This document shows, in pieces, positions 43,373 to 52,271 of a DNA stretch of 64,000 nt. Position 1 is the stretch's first letter. Each line of letters begins with the position of its first letter. The position numbers and the translations under genes are program-made. The notes under the pieces were generated by a model. The model worked only from the letters and a program-made list of their open reading frames with translations, was not told where the DNA came from and ran no database searches. The DNA is from Solibacteraceae bacterium (GTDB lineage: Bacteria; Acidobacteriota; Terriglobia; Bryobacterales; Bryobacteraceae). The stretch spans positions 1-64,000 of the forward strand of contig JAJPJX010000071.1 of assembly GCA_021324015.1 (NCBI GenBank). The letters are read 5' to 3'.

Positions 43373-44614
43373 ATGAAATTCGCCGTCGCATTGCTGACAT
43401 TTTCCTGGCTGGCTTTCTCCCAACAAGGCTTCGACCTGATCTTGAAGGGTGGGCACGTGATCGACCCGCGCAACGGCGTGGACGCGGTGCGCGACGTGGC
43501 CATTCGCGGCGGCAGGATCGCGGCCGTCGAGCCTGGTCTCCCCGCCGGCGGGGCCACTCGCACCATCGACGTCTCCGGCCTTTACGTCACACCGGGGCTG
43601 GTGGACATCCACGTTCACGTGTTCTGGGGACCCCGCCACGGCGTCACCGCCGACGGCGACCATTGCGTGCAACCCGACGCTGTGGGCTTCCGCGCCGGAG
43701 TCACCACCATGGTGGACGCCGGCAGCGCCGGCTGGCGCGACTTTCCGGAGTTCCGCCGCCGGGTCATCGATACGGCGCAGACCCGCGTGCTGGCCATGAT
43801 CAACATCGTGGGCGTCGGGATGCTCGGCGAAGATGACGCTGTGGATCAGAACCAATTCGACATGAACCCCCAACTGGTGGCCGACATGGCGCGCCGGAAC
43901 GCGGACGTGGTGGTGGCGATCAAGTCGGCGCACTGGCGTCAGAAGAATTTCATCTCCGTGGAAAAGGCGGTCGAGGCAGGCAACCTGGCCAACTTGCCGG
44001 TGATGGTGGATTTCGGCTATTTCGACAAGCCTTACCAGGTGCTGGTCACCGACAAACTGCGCTCCGGCGACATCAGCACGCATTTCTATCGCTGGCCGGC
44101 GCCGCTGCTGGACGCCAACGGAAAGGTGGCCGAGTATCTCTACGTGGCCCGCAAGCGCGGCGTGAAGTTCGACGTGGGGCATGGCGGCGGGAGTTTCCAC
44201 TTCCCCAACGCCGAACCGCTGGTGCGCCAGGGTTTCTGGCCCGATTCGATCTCCACGGACCTGCACTCCGGGTCCATCAACGGGGCCATGATCAATATGC
44301 TGAATGTCATGTCCAAGTTCCTGGCGCTGGGTGTGCCGCTCTCCGAAGTGATCCGCGAGTCCACCTCAAATCCTGCGCTGGAGATCCGGCGCCCGCAACT
44401 CGGGCACATCGGCGTAGGCGCGGACGCCGACGTGGCCGTCTTGCGCCTGGAGCACGGCAAGTTCGGCTACGTGGATGTGAAAGGCGGGCGCATCGAGGGC
44501 AGCCGGCGCCTGGGCTGCGAGATGACCTTGCGGGGCGGCAAGATCGTTTTCGACTTCAACGGACGGGCCGGCGTACCCTGGCGTGGGGCGAACCTCGATT
44601 ATCCCGTGCGCTGA
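43373..44614 (+). CDS. exported amidohydrolase/deacetylase-family metallohydrolase
   Basis: 413 residues from the ATG at 43373, with a weak AAGG site upstream. A signal peptide (KFAVALLTFSWLAFS) is followed by DLILKGGHVIDPRNG, the standard start of dihydroorotase-like amidohydrolases. TPGLVDIHVHVFWG holds the HxH metal ligands, VVAIKSAHW probably the carboxylated Lys, and VGHGGGSFHF, SISTDLHSG the later His and Asp. The protein resembles the amidohydrolase/deacetylase family acting on N-acyl or cyclic amides. Export is unusual for dihydroorotase itself, so a scavenging role is more likely. Confidence 0.85.
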   Translation: MKFAVALLTFSWLAFSQQGFDLILKGGHVIDPRNGVDAVRDVAIRGGRIAAVEPGLPAGGATRTIDVSGLYVTPGLVDIHVHVFWGPRHGVTADGDHCVQPDAVGFRAGVTTMVDAGSAGWRDFPEFRRRVIDTAQTRVLAMINIVGVGMLGEDDAVDQNQFDMNPQLVADMARRNADVVVAIKSAHWRQKNFISVEKAVEAGNLANLPVMVDFGYFDKPYQVLVTDKLRSGDISTHFYRWPAPLLDANGKVAEYLYVARKRGVKFDVGHGGGSFHFPNAEPLVRQGFWPDSISTDLHSGSINGAMINMLNVMSKFLALGVPLSEVIRESTSNPALEIRRPQLGHIGVGADADVAVLRLEHGKFGYVDVKGGRIEGSRRLGCEMTLRGGKIVFDFNGRAGVPWRGANLDYPVR

Positions 44615-44625
44615 CGGCGGCACCC

Positions 44626-45621
44626 TCAACGCCAGGCGGCGGTGAAAATGTTGAATTCGTAGCGCTGTTTCGCGCCGCGATCGGAGCAAAAGACCAAGCG
44701 GCGCCCGTCGGGCGAAAACTCGGGAAACGCGGTGAAGCCGCCGAAGGAGGTCACCTGCTCGAGGCCGCTGCCGTCCAAGTTCATCAGGTAGAGCTCGAAG
44801 CGGCGCCCGTCGCAGTCGTGCTTGTTGGACGCGAACAGGATCTTTCGGCCGTCCGGCGTGAAGGTGGGCGCGAAACTGGCGCAGCCAAAGTTGGTGATGG
44901 CGCGCGCGTGGCTGCCATCGGCGTCGGCTACGAAGATTTCCATTTTCATGGGCGACGTGAGGTTCGCCGCCAGCAATTCCCGGTAGCGCGCCATGCGCTC
45001 CGGCGTGGGCGGCCGGTCGGCGCGCCAGACCAGCTTTGTGCCGTCGCGCGAGAAAACCGCTCCGCCGTCGTAGCCGGCCGCCGCGGTAATCTGCTTCTTG
45101 TGTGAACCGTCGCTGTCCATGGTCCAGAGATCCAGGTCTCCGGAGGCCAGCGAGGTATACACGATCCGGCCGGTCCTCCAATTCACCGTGGCTTCGGCGT
45201 CGTAGCCCGGCGCGCTGGTGAGCTTCTTCAAGATCCTGCCGCGGTCGGTGGCGAGATAGATGTCGTAGCTCGGATACACGGCCCACACATAGCCCTTGCT
45301 GCGGTCCGGGGGCGGCGGGCAGGCATCGCCGGATTCGTGCGTAGAGGCGTACACAATGTGCTTGCCGTCTTTGAGGAAGTAGCCGCAAGTGGTGCGGCCC
45401 TTGCCGGTGGAGACCAGGTGCTCGCCGCGGCCGTCGGCGTTCATGATGAAAATCTGGTCGCAGCCATAGGGTGGATGGGTGGACTGGAAGATCAGGCGCT
45501 TCCCGTCCGGAGCCCAGTAGGCCTCGGCATTGGATCCGCCGTGCGTCAGTTGCACGAGGTCCGCCAGGTGCGGGGTCTGGGCGAAGGCGGCAGCGGCAAA
45601 CAGCAGCAGCCAGGCGCGCAT
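44626..45621 (-). CDS. exported TolB-like beta-propeller protein
   Basis: 331 residues from the ATG at 45621 (AGGA about 10 nt upstream). A signal peptide (AWLLLFAAAAFA) leads to repeated WD40/PD40 blades such as AEAYWAPDGKRLIFQS, GAVFSRDGTKLVWRA, FAPTFTPDGRKILFAS and AFPEFSPDGRRLVFCS. Such propellers bind proteins or carbohydrates in the periplasm. A CPPPPDRSKGYVW insert is irregular. The gene begins 1 nt after the restored stop of the MetE-like gene, so it may be the second gene of that transcript, although the functions are unrelated. The end converges with the amidohydrolase gene. Confidence 0.8.
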   Translation of the reverse strand: MRAWLLLFAAAAFAQTPHLADLVQLTHGGSNAEAYWAPDGKRLIFQSTHPPYGCDQIFIMNADGRGEHLVSTGKGRTTCGYFLKDGKHIVYASTHESGDACPPPPDRSKGYVWAVYPSYDIYLATDRGRILKKLTSAPGYDAEATVNWRTGRIVYTSLASGDLDLWTMDSDGSHKKQITAAAGYDGGAVFSRDGTKLVWRADRPPTPERMARYRELLAANLTSPMKMEIFVADADGSHARAITNFGCASFAPTFTPDGRKILFASNKHDCDGRRFELYLMNLDGSGLEQVTSFGGFTAFPEFSPDGRRLVFCSDRGAKQRYEFNIFTAAWR

Positions 45622-45622
45622 G

Positions 45623-46619
45623 TTAGCGGCGTCCTTCGAAGAGATCCCGGCCCTCCACCAGGGAGCACATCTTGGCGTCCGCCACGCTGCGTTGGAGCAT
45701 CCAGAAGCCGCAGGGGATGAATATACCGGACGCGCCCGGGGCCGAGCACGGCGGTAGCGTGTTCCAGCCGCTCGGCGATCAGGCCGGGGGATTCGATCCC
45801 GTTGTCCTTGATATCCACCACCCCAAGACCCAGCCCGATGCGCGGGTCCAGGTCCCGGAAGGCTTCCAGTTCCTGATAACCGCGGCGCGCGAACTCCAGC
45901 ACCAGGTGGTTCACTTTGAGGCCGTTGAAGAATGGCAACAGGTCCTTCCAGAAACCTTTCTGCACCGTCTGCCCGCCGTAGTTGCCGAAGCAGACGTGCA
46001 ACGCACGTTCCCCGCGGATGCCTTCCAGCACGTGATTGATGGCCGGCAGGGCCCACTCGCGGTCCTCGGGGTGGCCGCTGATATTGGCTTCGTCCAACTG
46101 GATCACTTCCGCCTCGATGGCTTCCACCTGCTTGCGCAGCACTCGCGCGATGGCCATGCACAGGTCCGCGCGGGCTCCGTAGCGGCGGTCGATGAGCACC
46201 TTGGCCAGCATGTGCGGACCCGTGCAGGTGAACTTGAGCGGATGACGGGTGAGAGAACGGGTCAGCGCGTAGTCGCGCGGCAGATTCAGGGTGCCTTCCT
46301 GGACGTCGCCCATCACGATACCAGCGGGCTCGCTGCGGTAGGCCAGTCCGGACTCCGCCCGGAACTCCCGAAAGTCGCTCATGGAGAAGCGCGCGCGAAT
46401 GCCGTCCATCTGGCTGACGAAGTATTCGATCATCCCGTTGGTTTCCGGATGGCTGGGATTGAAGCGATTCAGTTCCCCGTCGGCCACCACGTCGATGCCT
46501 GCCAGCTCCTGGGTCTTGAGTACCACCATGATGGCGTCGCGCAGCGTCCCGCGGGAGGCGTCTCCGAAGAGCCAGCGTGGCGTGGGATAGCTCCCCACAA
46601 CCGTGGTTTTGATGGACAT
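45623..46619 (-). CDS. MetE-like cobalamin-independent methionine synthase-type protein, frameshifted near its zinc Cys
   Basis: The first 300 residues form a MetE C-terminal-domain protein: TTVVGSYPTPRWL, FTCTGPHML, LHVCFGNYGGQ with the zinc His/Cys pair, and LVLEFARRG with the Glu ligand. At 45713-45716 the run CATCCCCTGC breaks the frame right after the residues IHP. In the next frame the normal end appears (CGFWMLQRSVADAKMC, then GRDLFEGRR and TAA at 45623). Relatives read HPDCG there, so either two bases are missing or one C is extra. Without correction the protein loses the last zinc Cys and ends in unrelated sequence at 45546. This is either a real mutation or a sequencing error. Substrates are probably a methyl donor and a thiol. 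Confidence 0.82.
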
Positions 46620-46627
46620 AGCGTTTC

Positions 46628-46633
46628 ATTATA
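46628..46633 (-). promoter_or_regulatory. -10 box of a putative leaderless MetE-like message
   Basis: A perfect TATAAT on the minus strand ends 8 nt before the ATG at 46619. There is no Shine-Dalgarno sequence and no convincing -35 box. Confidence 0.5.
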
Positions 46634-46667
46634 CTGGGGCCGCGATCGCGGGTTTCCGGCGATGTCG

Positions 46668-46673
46668 TAGAAT
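46668..46673 (+). promoter_or_regulatory. -10 box of a putative leaderless glycosyltransferase message
   Basis: TAGAAT ends 6 nt before the TTG at 46680. Together with the TATAAT at 46628-46633 on the other strand, it leaves a 60-bp spacer with two back-to-back -10 boxes and no ribosome sites. Confidence 0.4.
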
Positions 46674-46679
46674 GAGTAC

Positions 46680-47693
46680 TTGTTGGACGCAGCCGTTGCG
46701 GTGGTGATCCCCACATTGGCCGCCGACGCGAAGTTGTCGGAGTGCCTTCGCTCCCTCGCGAACCAGACACGCCGCGATTTTGAGGTCATGATCGTGGACA
46801 ACAGCGGCGCGGGGTTGGCCCGGCGTAGTTGCGTGGCGGATACCGGCGCGGTCATTCTGGAAAACAGCCGTAACGCCGGCTTCGGCGGAGCGGTCAACCA
46901 GGCCTTCCGGCGCTCGCGGGCCCGCTACCTGGCTACGCTGAATGACGACGCGGTGGCGCACCCCGGCTGGCTGGAGGCGTTAGTACGCGCGATCGAGCGG
47001 CGGCCGGACGTGGGCATGTGTGCCTCGCAGGTGCGCCTGTTCGCGGAGCCGCAACTCGATTCGGCGGGAATGATGGTGGCGCGGGACGGCAGCAGCAAGC
47101 AACGCGGCCACCTGCGGCCGCCGGAGTGCTTCCCGGTCGAAGAAGAGGTGCTGTTTCCCAGTGGCTCGGCGGCGCTCTACCGGCGGGCCATGCTGGAAGA
47201 AATCGGCTTGTTCGACGAAGATTTCTTTCTCTACTGTGAAGACACGGACCTCGGGTTGCGCGCCCGCTGGGCCGGCTGGCGTTGCCTGTACGTCCCCGCG
47301 GCCGTGGTGGAGCATCACTATTCCCACTCCGCCGGCCGGGCCTCGCGGCTGAAAGCCTACTACGTGGAGCGCAACCGGCTCTTCGTGCTGGCCAAGAACT
47401 TCCCGGCGGGCCTCCTGGCGAAGGCCCCGCTGGTCTCGCTGGCGCGCTACGCGTGGCACGTATGGTTCCTGGTGCAACGGCGGGGGAGCGTGGCCCGTTT
47501 CCGCCTGGAAGGGAATGGGAGATGGCGTATGGCCTGGTACGTGGTGCGGGCACACTGCGTCCTGCTGGCCCACGCGCGCAGTCTCTGGCGGAAGCGGCAG
47601 GCCATCCGGCGCGCGGCGCGGCTTTCCCCTAAGGCTTACCGCCGCTTGCTGGAATCCCACGCCATCAGCGTGCGGCGGATCGCAGAACTGTGA
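46680..47693 (+). CDS. GT2-family glycosyltransferase
   Basis: 337 residues from a TTG, with a second TTG at 46683; no ATG precedes the conserved region. VAVVIPTLAADAKLSECLRS begins the GT-A fold, VMIVDNSGAG holds the first acidic residue, ATLNDDAVAHPGW is the DxD-like metal motif, and LFDEDFFLYCEDTDLGLRA is the typical rhamnosyltransferase-type acceptor motif. It probably adds a deoxyhexose to a surface glycan. It is the first of five consecutive glycan-related genes on this strand and overlaps the next by 1 nt. Confidence 0.88.
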   Translation: MLDAAVAVVIPTLAADAKLSECLRSLANQTRRDFEVMIVDNSGAGLARRSCVADTGAVILENSRNAGFGGAVNQAFRRSRARYLATLNDDAVAHPGWLEALVRAIERRPDVGMCASQVRLFAEPQLDSAGMMVARDGSSKQRGHLRPPECFPVEEEVLFPSGSAALYRRAMLEEIGLFDEDFFLYCEDTDLGLRARWAGWRCLYVPAAVVEHHYSHSAGRASRLKAYYVERNRLFVLAKNFPAGLLAKAPLVSLARYAWHVWFLVQRRGSVARFRLEGNGRWRMAWYVVRAHCVLLAHARSLWRKRQAIRRAARLSPKAYRRLLESHAISVRRIAEL

Positions 47694-48442
47694 TGCCCAC
47701 GCCTTCCCAGAGCCCCTTGTTGGTGATCGTTCCGGCGTACAACGAAGAGGCGGCCGTGGGGGATGTGGTACGCTCCATCCACCAGAGTGTTTCGGGCGTT
47801 TCGGTTCTGGTCATTGACGACTGTTCGGCGGACGGCACGGTGGCGGCCGCTCGGGCCGCGGGGGCGGAGGTGCTCTGCCTGCCGCACCACCTCGGATTGG
47901 GGGGATGCGTGCAAGCGGGCTACAAGCTGGCCTTCGAATTGGGCTACCAGTACGTGATTCGCGTGGACGGCGACGGGCAGCACGACCCGGCGGATATCCC
48001 CCGCCTGTACGAGGTTCTGCGCACCTCCGGCTGCGAGATGGTGATCGGATCCCGTTTCGTGGAACAGAACGGCTCCCGCACCAGCCCCGTGCGCTCCCTC
48101 GGCATCCGCTTCTTCCGCATGGTGCTGCGGCCCATCCTGGGCAAGGCGGTGCGTGACCCCACCTCCGGGTTCGTGGGCGTAAATCGCACGGCCCTGGCCC
48201 TGTTCAGCAGAAGTTTCCCGCTGGAATATCCGGAGATCGAAGCGCTCGTGGTGCTGCAGCGCAAAGCGTTCCAGTTCCAGGAGGTGCCGTGCAAAATGCG
48301 CCCGCGCGCGGCCGGCCGGTCTTCTATCACAACCTTGCGCTCGATCTCCTACATCGTCCACGTGCTGTTGGGGGTGTTTGTTAACGTGCTCCGATACGAC
48401 CGGCGCCTTCGCACGGGGGCGCGCGGGAAAACCAAGGGTTAA
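47693..48442 (+). CDS. GT2-family glycosyltransferase, DPM1/DolP-mannosyltransferase-like
   Basis: 249 residues. LLVIVPAYNEEAAVGDVVR, VLVIDDCSADGTVA and YVIRVDGDGQHDP (DxD) are the core motifs, and DPTSGFVGVNRTALALF is typical of dolichol-phosphate-mannose-synthase-like enzymes. It probably transfers a sugar from a nucleotide donor to a polyprenyl phosphate at the inner membrane, which fits the neighbouring TMTC-like protein that would use such a donor. The ATG overlaps the previous stop by 1 nt. Confidence 0.87.
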   Translation: MPTPSQSPLLVIVPAYNEEAAVGDVVRSIHQSVSGVSVLVIDDCSADGTVAAARAAGAEVLCLPHHLGLGGCVQAGYKLAFELGYQYVIRVDGDGQHDPADIPRLYEVLRTSGCEMVIGSRFVEQNGSRTSPVRSLGIRFFRMVLRPILGKAVRDPTSGFVGVNRTALALFSRSFPLEYPEIEALVVLQRKAFQFQEVPCKMRPRAAGRSSITTLRSISYIVHVLLGVFVNVLRYDRRLRTGARGKTKG

Positions 48443-48469
48443 AGGAGTTCTAGAAAGGAAGTCAGTTTC

Positions 48470-48829
48470 ATGGACCGCCTTTTGAATGCGATGACCATTG
48501 CCTGCGGCGCGGTCATCCTGCTGGTACTGGTTTCGGTGCGGCGCGCCCATATTCGCGTCGAGTATTCGGTAAGCTGGTTGTTAGCCGCCGCCGCCCTGGT
48601 GGTTCTTTCGCGGGCAGACGGCGTGCTGCAAAGCCTGGCTCGATACCTGGGGTTTTTGTATCCCCCTTTGATGCTGCTGCTCATCGTCGGCTGCGTATTC
48701 GTGATCATGTTTTACCGGTTTTCAATCATCATCTCGAAGTTGCGGGACGACAACATCGCGCTGGCCCAGCGTATGGCCATCCTGGAATACCATCTGCAAG
48801 CGCTGAAGGACCAGAACCTACGTCCCTGA
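48470..48829 (+). CDS. DUF2304 membrane protein
   Basis: 119 residues. Three hydrophobic segments (AVILLVLVSVRR, VSWLLAAAALVVLS, MLLLIVGCVFVIMFYRFS) are followed by a short coiled-coil tail (LAQRMAILEYHLQAL). This is DUF2304, a small membrane protein that usually follows a DPM1-like glycosyltransferase, exactly as here, and probably assists it. A GGAAG site precedes the ATG. It ends 3 nt before the next start. Confidence 0.82.
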   Translation: MDRLLNAMTIACGAVILLVLVSVRRAHIRVEYSVSWLLAAAALVVLSRADGVLQSLARYLGFLYPPLMLLLIVGCVFVIMFYRFSIIISKLRDDNIALAQRMAILEYHLQALKDQNLRP

Positions 48830-48832
48830 CTG

Positions 48833-50563
48833 ATGAAGGCAAAGAAGCGCAAAGCGCTGGCACCCAAGCCGTCCCCGCCCGGGCCGCGGCCTGCCCCCGT
48901 GTGGGTATACCTGCTGGGATGTTTTGCGGCGGTTTGCGTCACCATGCAAGCATATTCGCCTTCGTGGAACGGTCCGTTTCTGTTTGACGACGACTATCTG
49001 CCGTTCAACACTCCCAATTTCCCCACCGACATTCGCTTCTGGATCTCTGGCGTCCGGCCCCTGCTGATGCTGACCTACTGGATCAATTTCCGGTTCTCGG
49101 GGCTGAACACGGCTGCGTACCATCTGGTGAATTTTCTGATCCACTCGGCGGCTGGAGTGCTCGCGTTCTTCATTCTGCGGAAGATTCTGGAGTTGGCCGG
49201 AGTAGTGGGCGAAAAACGCCGGATCCTGGCGTTGTTCGGGGCAGGGATCTTTCTGCTCCATCCGGTGCAGACAGAATCCGTGGCCTACGTGGCCAGCCGG
49301 TCGGAGTGCCTGAGCGGGATGTTTTTCCTGGCCGCCGCCGCCGCTTACCTGTGCCGTGGATCGGCACCGATCTCCTGGGGCCGTGCGGCCACCGTGATGC
49401 TGCTGGCCGGATGCGCTCTCGCCAGCAAAGAACATACCCTGGTCCTCCCGGCATTTCTGCTGCTGACGGACTACTACTGGAACCCCGGGTTCTCCTGGGA
49501 GGGCGCCCGGCGCAACTGGCGCTTTTACGTTCCGGTCGCACTGGCCGGAGCGGCCGGGATGGCCTTTGTCTGGCGGGTTTTGCGGCAGTCCGCCAGCGCC
49601 GGATTCGCGCTGAAGGATTTCACCTGGTATCAGTATTTCTTCACCGAATGCCGGGCCTTGCTGGTCTATCTGCGGCTCTTCGTGTTTCCGGTGGGGCAGA
49701 CGATCGACTATGATTTCCCGATCTCGCACACCATCCTGGAGCATGGCGCGCTCGTCGGACTGGCCGTGCTTCTGGCCCTGGCCGGCGCCGCCTGGTATTG
49801 GCGTCGAAGGTACCCGCTAGCGTCCTACGGCGTGCTGGTCTTTCTGCTGCTGATGGCGCCGACCTCTTCGTTCGTGCCCATCCGAGATCCACTGGCGGAG
49901 CGGCGGATGTACCTGGCGATTCTCTGCCTGGTGTTGATTGCTCTGGAATTCCTGCGGCGCCTGCGAGTGCCGCTCAAGTCCCTGGCCGCGGGGTTGGCCG
50001 CGGTGGTACTGCTGGCAGGTGTTCTGACCTACGCGCGGGACAAAGTATGGAGGGACCCCATTACGCTCTGGCAGGACACGGTCGCCAAGTCGCCGCGGAA
50101 GGCTCGCGCCCATTTTCAACTTGCCTACGCCTATTATCAGCGCGGCAGGTGCGGCCAGGCGGTGGCCGAGTACGCCAGGACGGCGCAGTTGCAGCCACCC
50201 GCATACGACCTGCTGGTGGACTGGGCGCAGGCCTACGATTGCGCCAACAGACCCGACGAAGCGCTGGCCAAGCTGAGGCAGGCCGCCACACTGGAGCGGA
50301 GCGCGCACGCTTTCTCGCAGATCGGCATGATCTACGCAAAACAAGCCAAGTGGCCGGAGGCGCTGGAGGCCCTCGACACCGCCGAGAAAATCAACCCGAA
50401 CTACGCCATGACCTACGTATACCGGGGCAAGATTCACATGAGAACCGGGGAAATCGGGCTGGCGATTCAGGACTACGAGCGCGCCCTGTCACTCGATCCG
50501 CGGAACGCCGATGCCGCCGAGGACCTTGTCACGGCCCGGCGGCTTCTTTCACAGGGCCGATGA
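48833..50563 (+). CDS. TMTC-like multi-spanning protein with C-terminal TPRs
   Basis: 576 residues. A polar N-terminus precedes a first helix (VWVYLLGCFAAVCVTM) and NGPFLFDDDYLPFN, an acidic loop like the DE-motif of GT-C/PMT enzymes. About ten more helices include GIFLLHPVQTESVAYVASRS and ASKEHTLVLPAFLLLTDYY, both seen in TMTC/DUF1736 proteins. From about residue 405 to the end there are three to four TPRs (RAHFQLAYAYYQRGRCGQA, SQIGMIYAKQAKWPEALE, YRGKIHMRTGEIGLAI). It is probably a protein or glycan O-mannosyltransferase using a polyprenyl-linked sugar. The linked DPM1-like gene could supply that sugar. Confidence 0.82.
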   Translation: MKAKKRKALAPKPSPPGPRPAPVWVYLLGCFAAVCVTMQAYSPSWNGPFLFDDDYLPFNTPNFPTDIRFWISGVRPLLMLTYWINFRFSGLNTAAYHLVNFLIHSAAGVLAFFILRKILELAGVVGEKRRILALFGAGIFLLHPVQTESVAYVASRSECLSGMFFLAAAAAYLCRGSAPISWGRAATVMLLAGCALASKEHTLVLPAFLLLTDYYWNPGFSWEGARRNWRFYVPVALAGAAGMAFVWRVLRQSASAGFALKDFTWYQYFFTECRALLVYLRLFVFPVGQTIDYDFPISHTILEHGALVGLAVLLALAGAAWYWRRRYPLASYGVLVFLLLMAPTSSFVPIRDPLAERRMYLAILCLVLIALEFLRRLRVPLKSLAAGLAAVVLLAGVLTYARDKVWRDPITLWQDTVAKSPRKARAHFQLAYAYYQRGRCGQAVAEYARTAQLQPPAYDLLVDWAQAYDCANRPDEALAKLRQAATLERSAHAFSQIGMIYAKQAKWPEALEALDTAEKINPNYAMTYVYRGKIHMRTGEIGLAIQDYERALSLDPRNADAAEDLVTARRLLSQGR

Positions 50564-50564
50564 G

Positions 50565-51665
50565 ATGGCCGCCCTGCGGATCGGTGTCAACGCCCTGTAC
50601 CTGATACCGGGCGGCGTGGGCGGTACCGAGATTTATCTGCGCGGCCTGATGGCCGCGCTTGCGGAAATCGACTCCTCGAACGAGTATTTCGTCTTCACCA
50701 ATCGCGAAACCGGACCCGACCTCGTCCCCAAGCAGGCCAATTTTCACTGGCGGCCGCAGCCCGTGCGGGCTTCCTTCCGGCCGGCCCGGATCGCTTGGGA
50801 GCAAACCGGCTTGCCGATGGCCGCGCGGGGCCTCGACGCTCTGCTGAACCCCGGCTTCACGTCCCCGATTTACTGCGCCTGTCCGATGGTCACCGTGATC
50901 CATGACTTGCAGCACCGCCGCTATCCGGAGTTTTTCCGCTGGTTCGATCTGCCTTTCTGGCGGATGCTGCTGTTCGCCTCGGTGCACGTTTCCCGGTTCG
51001 TGCTGGCCGTTTCGGAAACCACCCGGGCGGACTTGCTGCGCTTTTACCGCCTGCCGGAAGCCAAAATCCGAATGGCGCCCCTGGGTGTGGACCCGGAAAT
51101 GTTCGGGCTGGCGCGCCGCCCCGAACCGTTCCTTCTCTGCGTCTCCACGCTGCATCCGCACAAGAACCTGGATGGATTGCTGCCCGCCTTCGCCCGGGTC
51201 CGGCAGGCGCGCCCGGAGTTCCGGTTGGTGATCGCGGGTCTACGCGGCTTTGCCGCCGACGCCCTGGAGCAGTTGCGGACCACGCTGGGACTGGAGGGCG
51301 CGGTGGACTTTACGGGCTGGCTGCCGCGCGAAGCCGTGCGGGATCTGTATGCCCGGGCCTCGGGGTTCGTCTTCCCCACGCTCTTCGAAGGTTTCGGGCT
51401 GCCCATCCTGGAGGCGCTGGCAGCGGGCGTTCCGGCCGCCTGCTCCCGCATCGAGCCGCTGACCAGCCTGGCCGGCGCTGCGGTCCTGCAGTTCGATCCT
51501 CGCGACACGGAAGCCATGGCCGCAGCCATGCTACGCCTGGTTCTTGATGAGGAACTGCGCACCCGGCTCGCGGAAGCCGGTCCGCGGCAGGCGGCCCGGT
51601 ATTCCTGGGTCGCCACGGCCCGCACGACGCTGGATGCCCTCCAAGAGGCCGCCCGGACGCGTTGA
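50565..51665 (+). CDS. GT4-family glycosyltransferase
   Basis: 366 residues from the ATG at 50565, 1 nt after the TPR gene stop. LRIGVNALYLIPGGVGGTEI is the N-terminal Gly loop. LLCVSTLHPHKNLDGLLPAF starts the second Rossmann domain, and FPTLFEGFGLPILEALAAGV is the EX7E nucleotide-sugar motif of GT4 (Glu-GFGLPIL-Glu). This is a retaining enzyme, perhaps a mannosyltransferase. It ends the five-gene glycan cluster and converges with the lysozyme-like gene with an 11-nt gap. No polymerase or flippase is in the window. Confidence 0.9.
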   Translation: MAALRIGVNALYLIPGGVGGTEIYLRGLMAALAEIDSSNEYFVFTNRETGPDLVPKQANFHWRPQPVRASFRPARIAWEQTGLPMAARGLDALLNPGFTSPIYCACPMVTVIHDLQHRRYPEFFRWFDLPFWRMLLFASVHVSRFVLAVSETTRADLLRFYRLPEAKIRMAPLGVDPEMFGLARRPEPFLLCVSTLHPHKNLDGLLPAFARVRQARPEFRLVIAGLRGFAADALEQLRTTLGLEGAVDFTGWLPREAVRDLYARASGFVFPTLFEGFGLPILEALAAGVPAACSRIEPLTSLAGAAVLQFDPRDTEAMAAAMLRLVLDEELRTRLAEAGPRQAARYSWVATARTTLDALQEAARTR

Positions 51666-51676
51666 CCGGAGGTCCC

Positions 51677-52264
51677 TCAGGGGTCGCGCAGGAATCTCCG
51701 GTAGGCGCCGTTGTTGTACGTGCTCCAGGGCGCAAAACCGCGCTCTTCATACAACCGGTAGGCGAAGTCGATGTTGGCCCTGCAATCCAACAGGTCCCGC
51801 AGATTTAACCCCGGCCGCTGGAGGTGGACGGTGTTGATCTGGAAGTAGCCCCAGTCGAGCGTGCCGTCGGAGTTGTAATGGTAAATCTCGCAGGCGCCGC
51901 GCGGATTTTCGGCGCGCTGGATCGCCAGGGCCACGCGGCAGGCCGCTCCGAACTTCCTGCAAGCGTACTGCTGGTAGGCTGTCAAAGGGCGGCCCTGATC
52001 GGCCTGCGCTTCGGAGGCCTCTTCCGTGGTCGTACGGACGGCCACCACCAACGGCCACTGGAAGCGGACGCGCACCGGCCATTGCAGGCTGAACGTATAG
52101 CGCGCATGCACCTGCGCCGCGAGATATCCGGCCAGCACGATTCCGAGCGCCAGGTACGGAGCAAAGCGGAAGGCGGCTGGCGGCGGGGCTAGCTTGCGGG
52201 CCAGGCGCCTGGAAGAGCGGGGGGTCGCAAGTCTGCGGACGGGTGAGGATCGCCGGGAACGCAT
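51677..52264 (-). CDS. membrane-anchored lysozyme/transglycosylase-like protein
   Basis: 195 residues from an ATG at 52264, 7 nt after the fuconolactonase-like gene stop; the frame extends further upstream only as a shadow of that gene. A basic N-terminus and one helix (YLALGIVLAGYLAAQVHA) anchor it. The C-terminal half has AIQRAENPRGACEIYHYNS with a candidate catalytic Glu, GTLDWGYFQINTVHLQRP and a WSTYNNGAYRRFL end, all typical of SLT-like peptidoglycan lytic enzymes. Cys pairs may form disulfides. Substrate specificity is not certain. Confidence 0.72.
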   Translation of the reverse strand: MRSRRSSPVRRLATPRSSRRLARKLAPPPAAFRFAPYLALGIVLAGYLAAQVHARYTFSLQWPVRVRFQWPLVVAVRTTTEEASEAQADQGRPLTAYQQYACRKFGAACRVALAIQRAENPRGACEIYHYNSDGTLDWGYFQINTVHLQRPGLNLRDLLDCRANIDFAYRLYEERGFAPWSTYNNGAYRRFLRDP

Positions 52265-52271
52265 GCGGCAG

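Noticed and set aside
43317-43400. Upstream ATG (43400) as the start of the hybrid histidine kinase
   Set aside because: It would overlap the first 28 nt of the divergent amidohydrolase gene, and the extra residues show no domain; a TTG at 43316 fits better, though it is not proven.
45622-46770. Upstream part of the long minus-strand frame that runs into the TolB-like gene
   Set aside because: It is the out-of-frame reading of the MetE-like gene; the propeller protein starts at 45621 with its own signal peptide.
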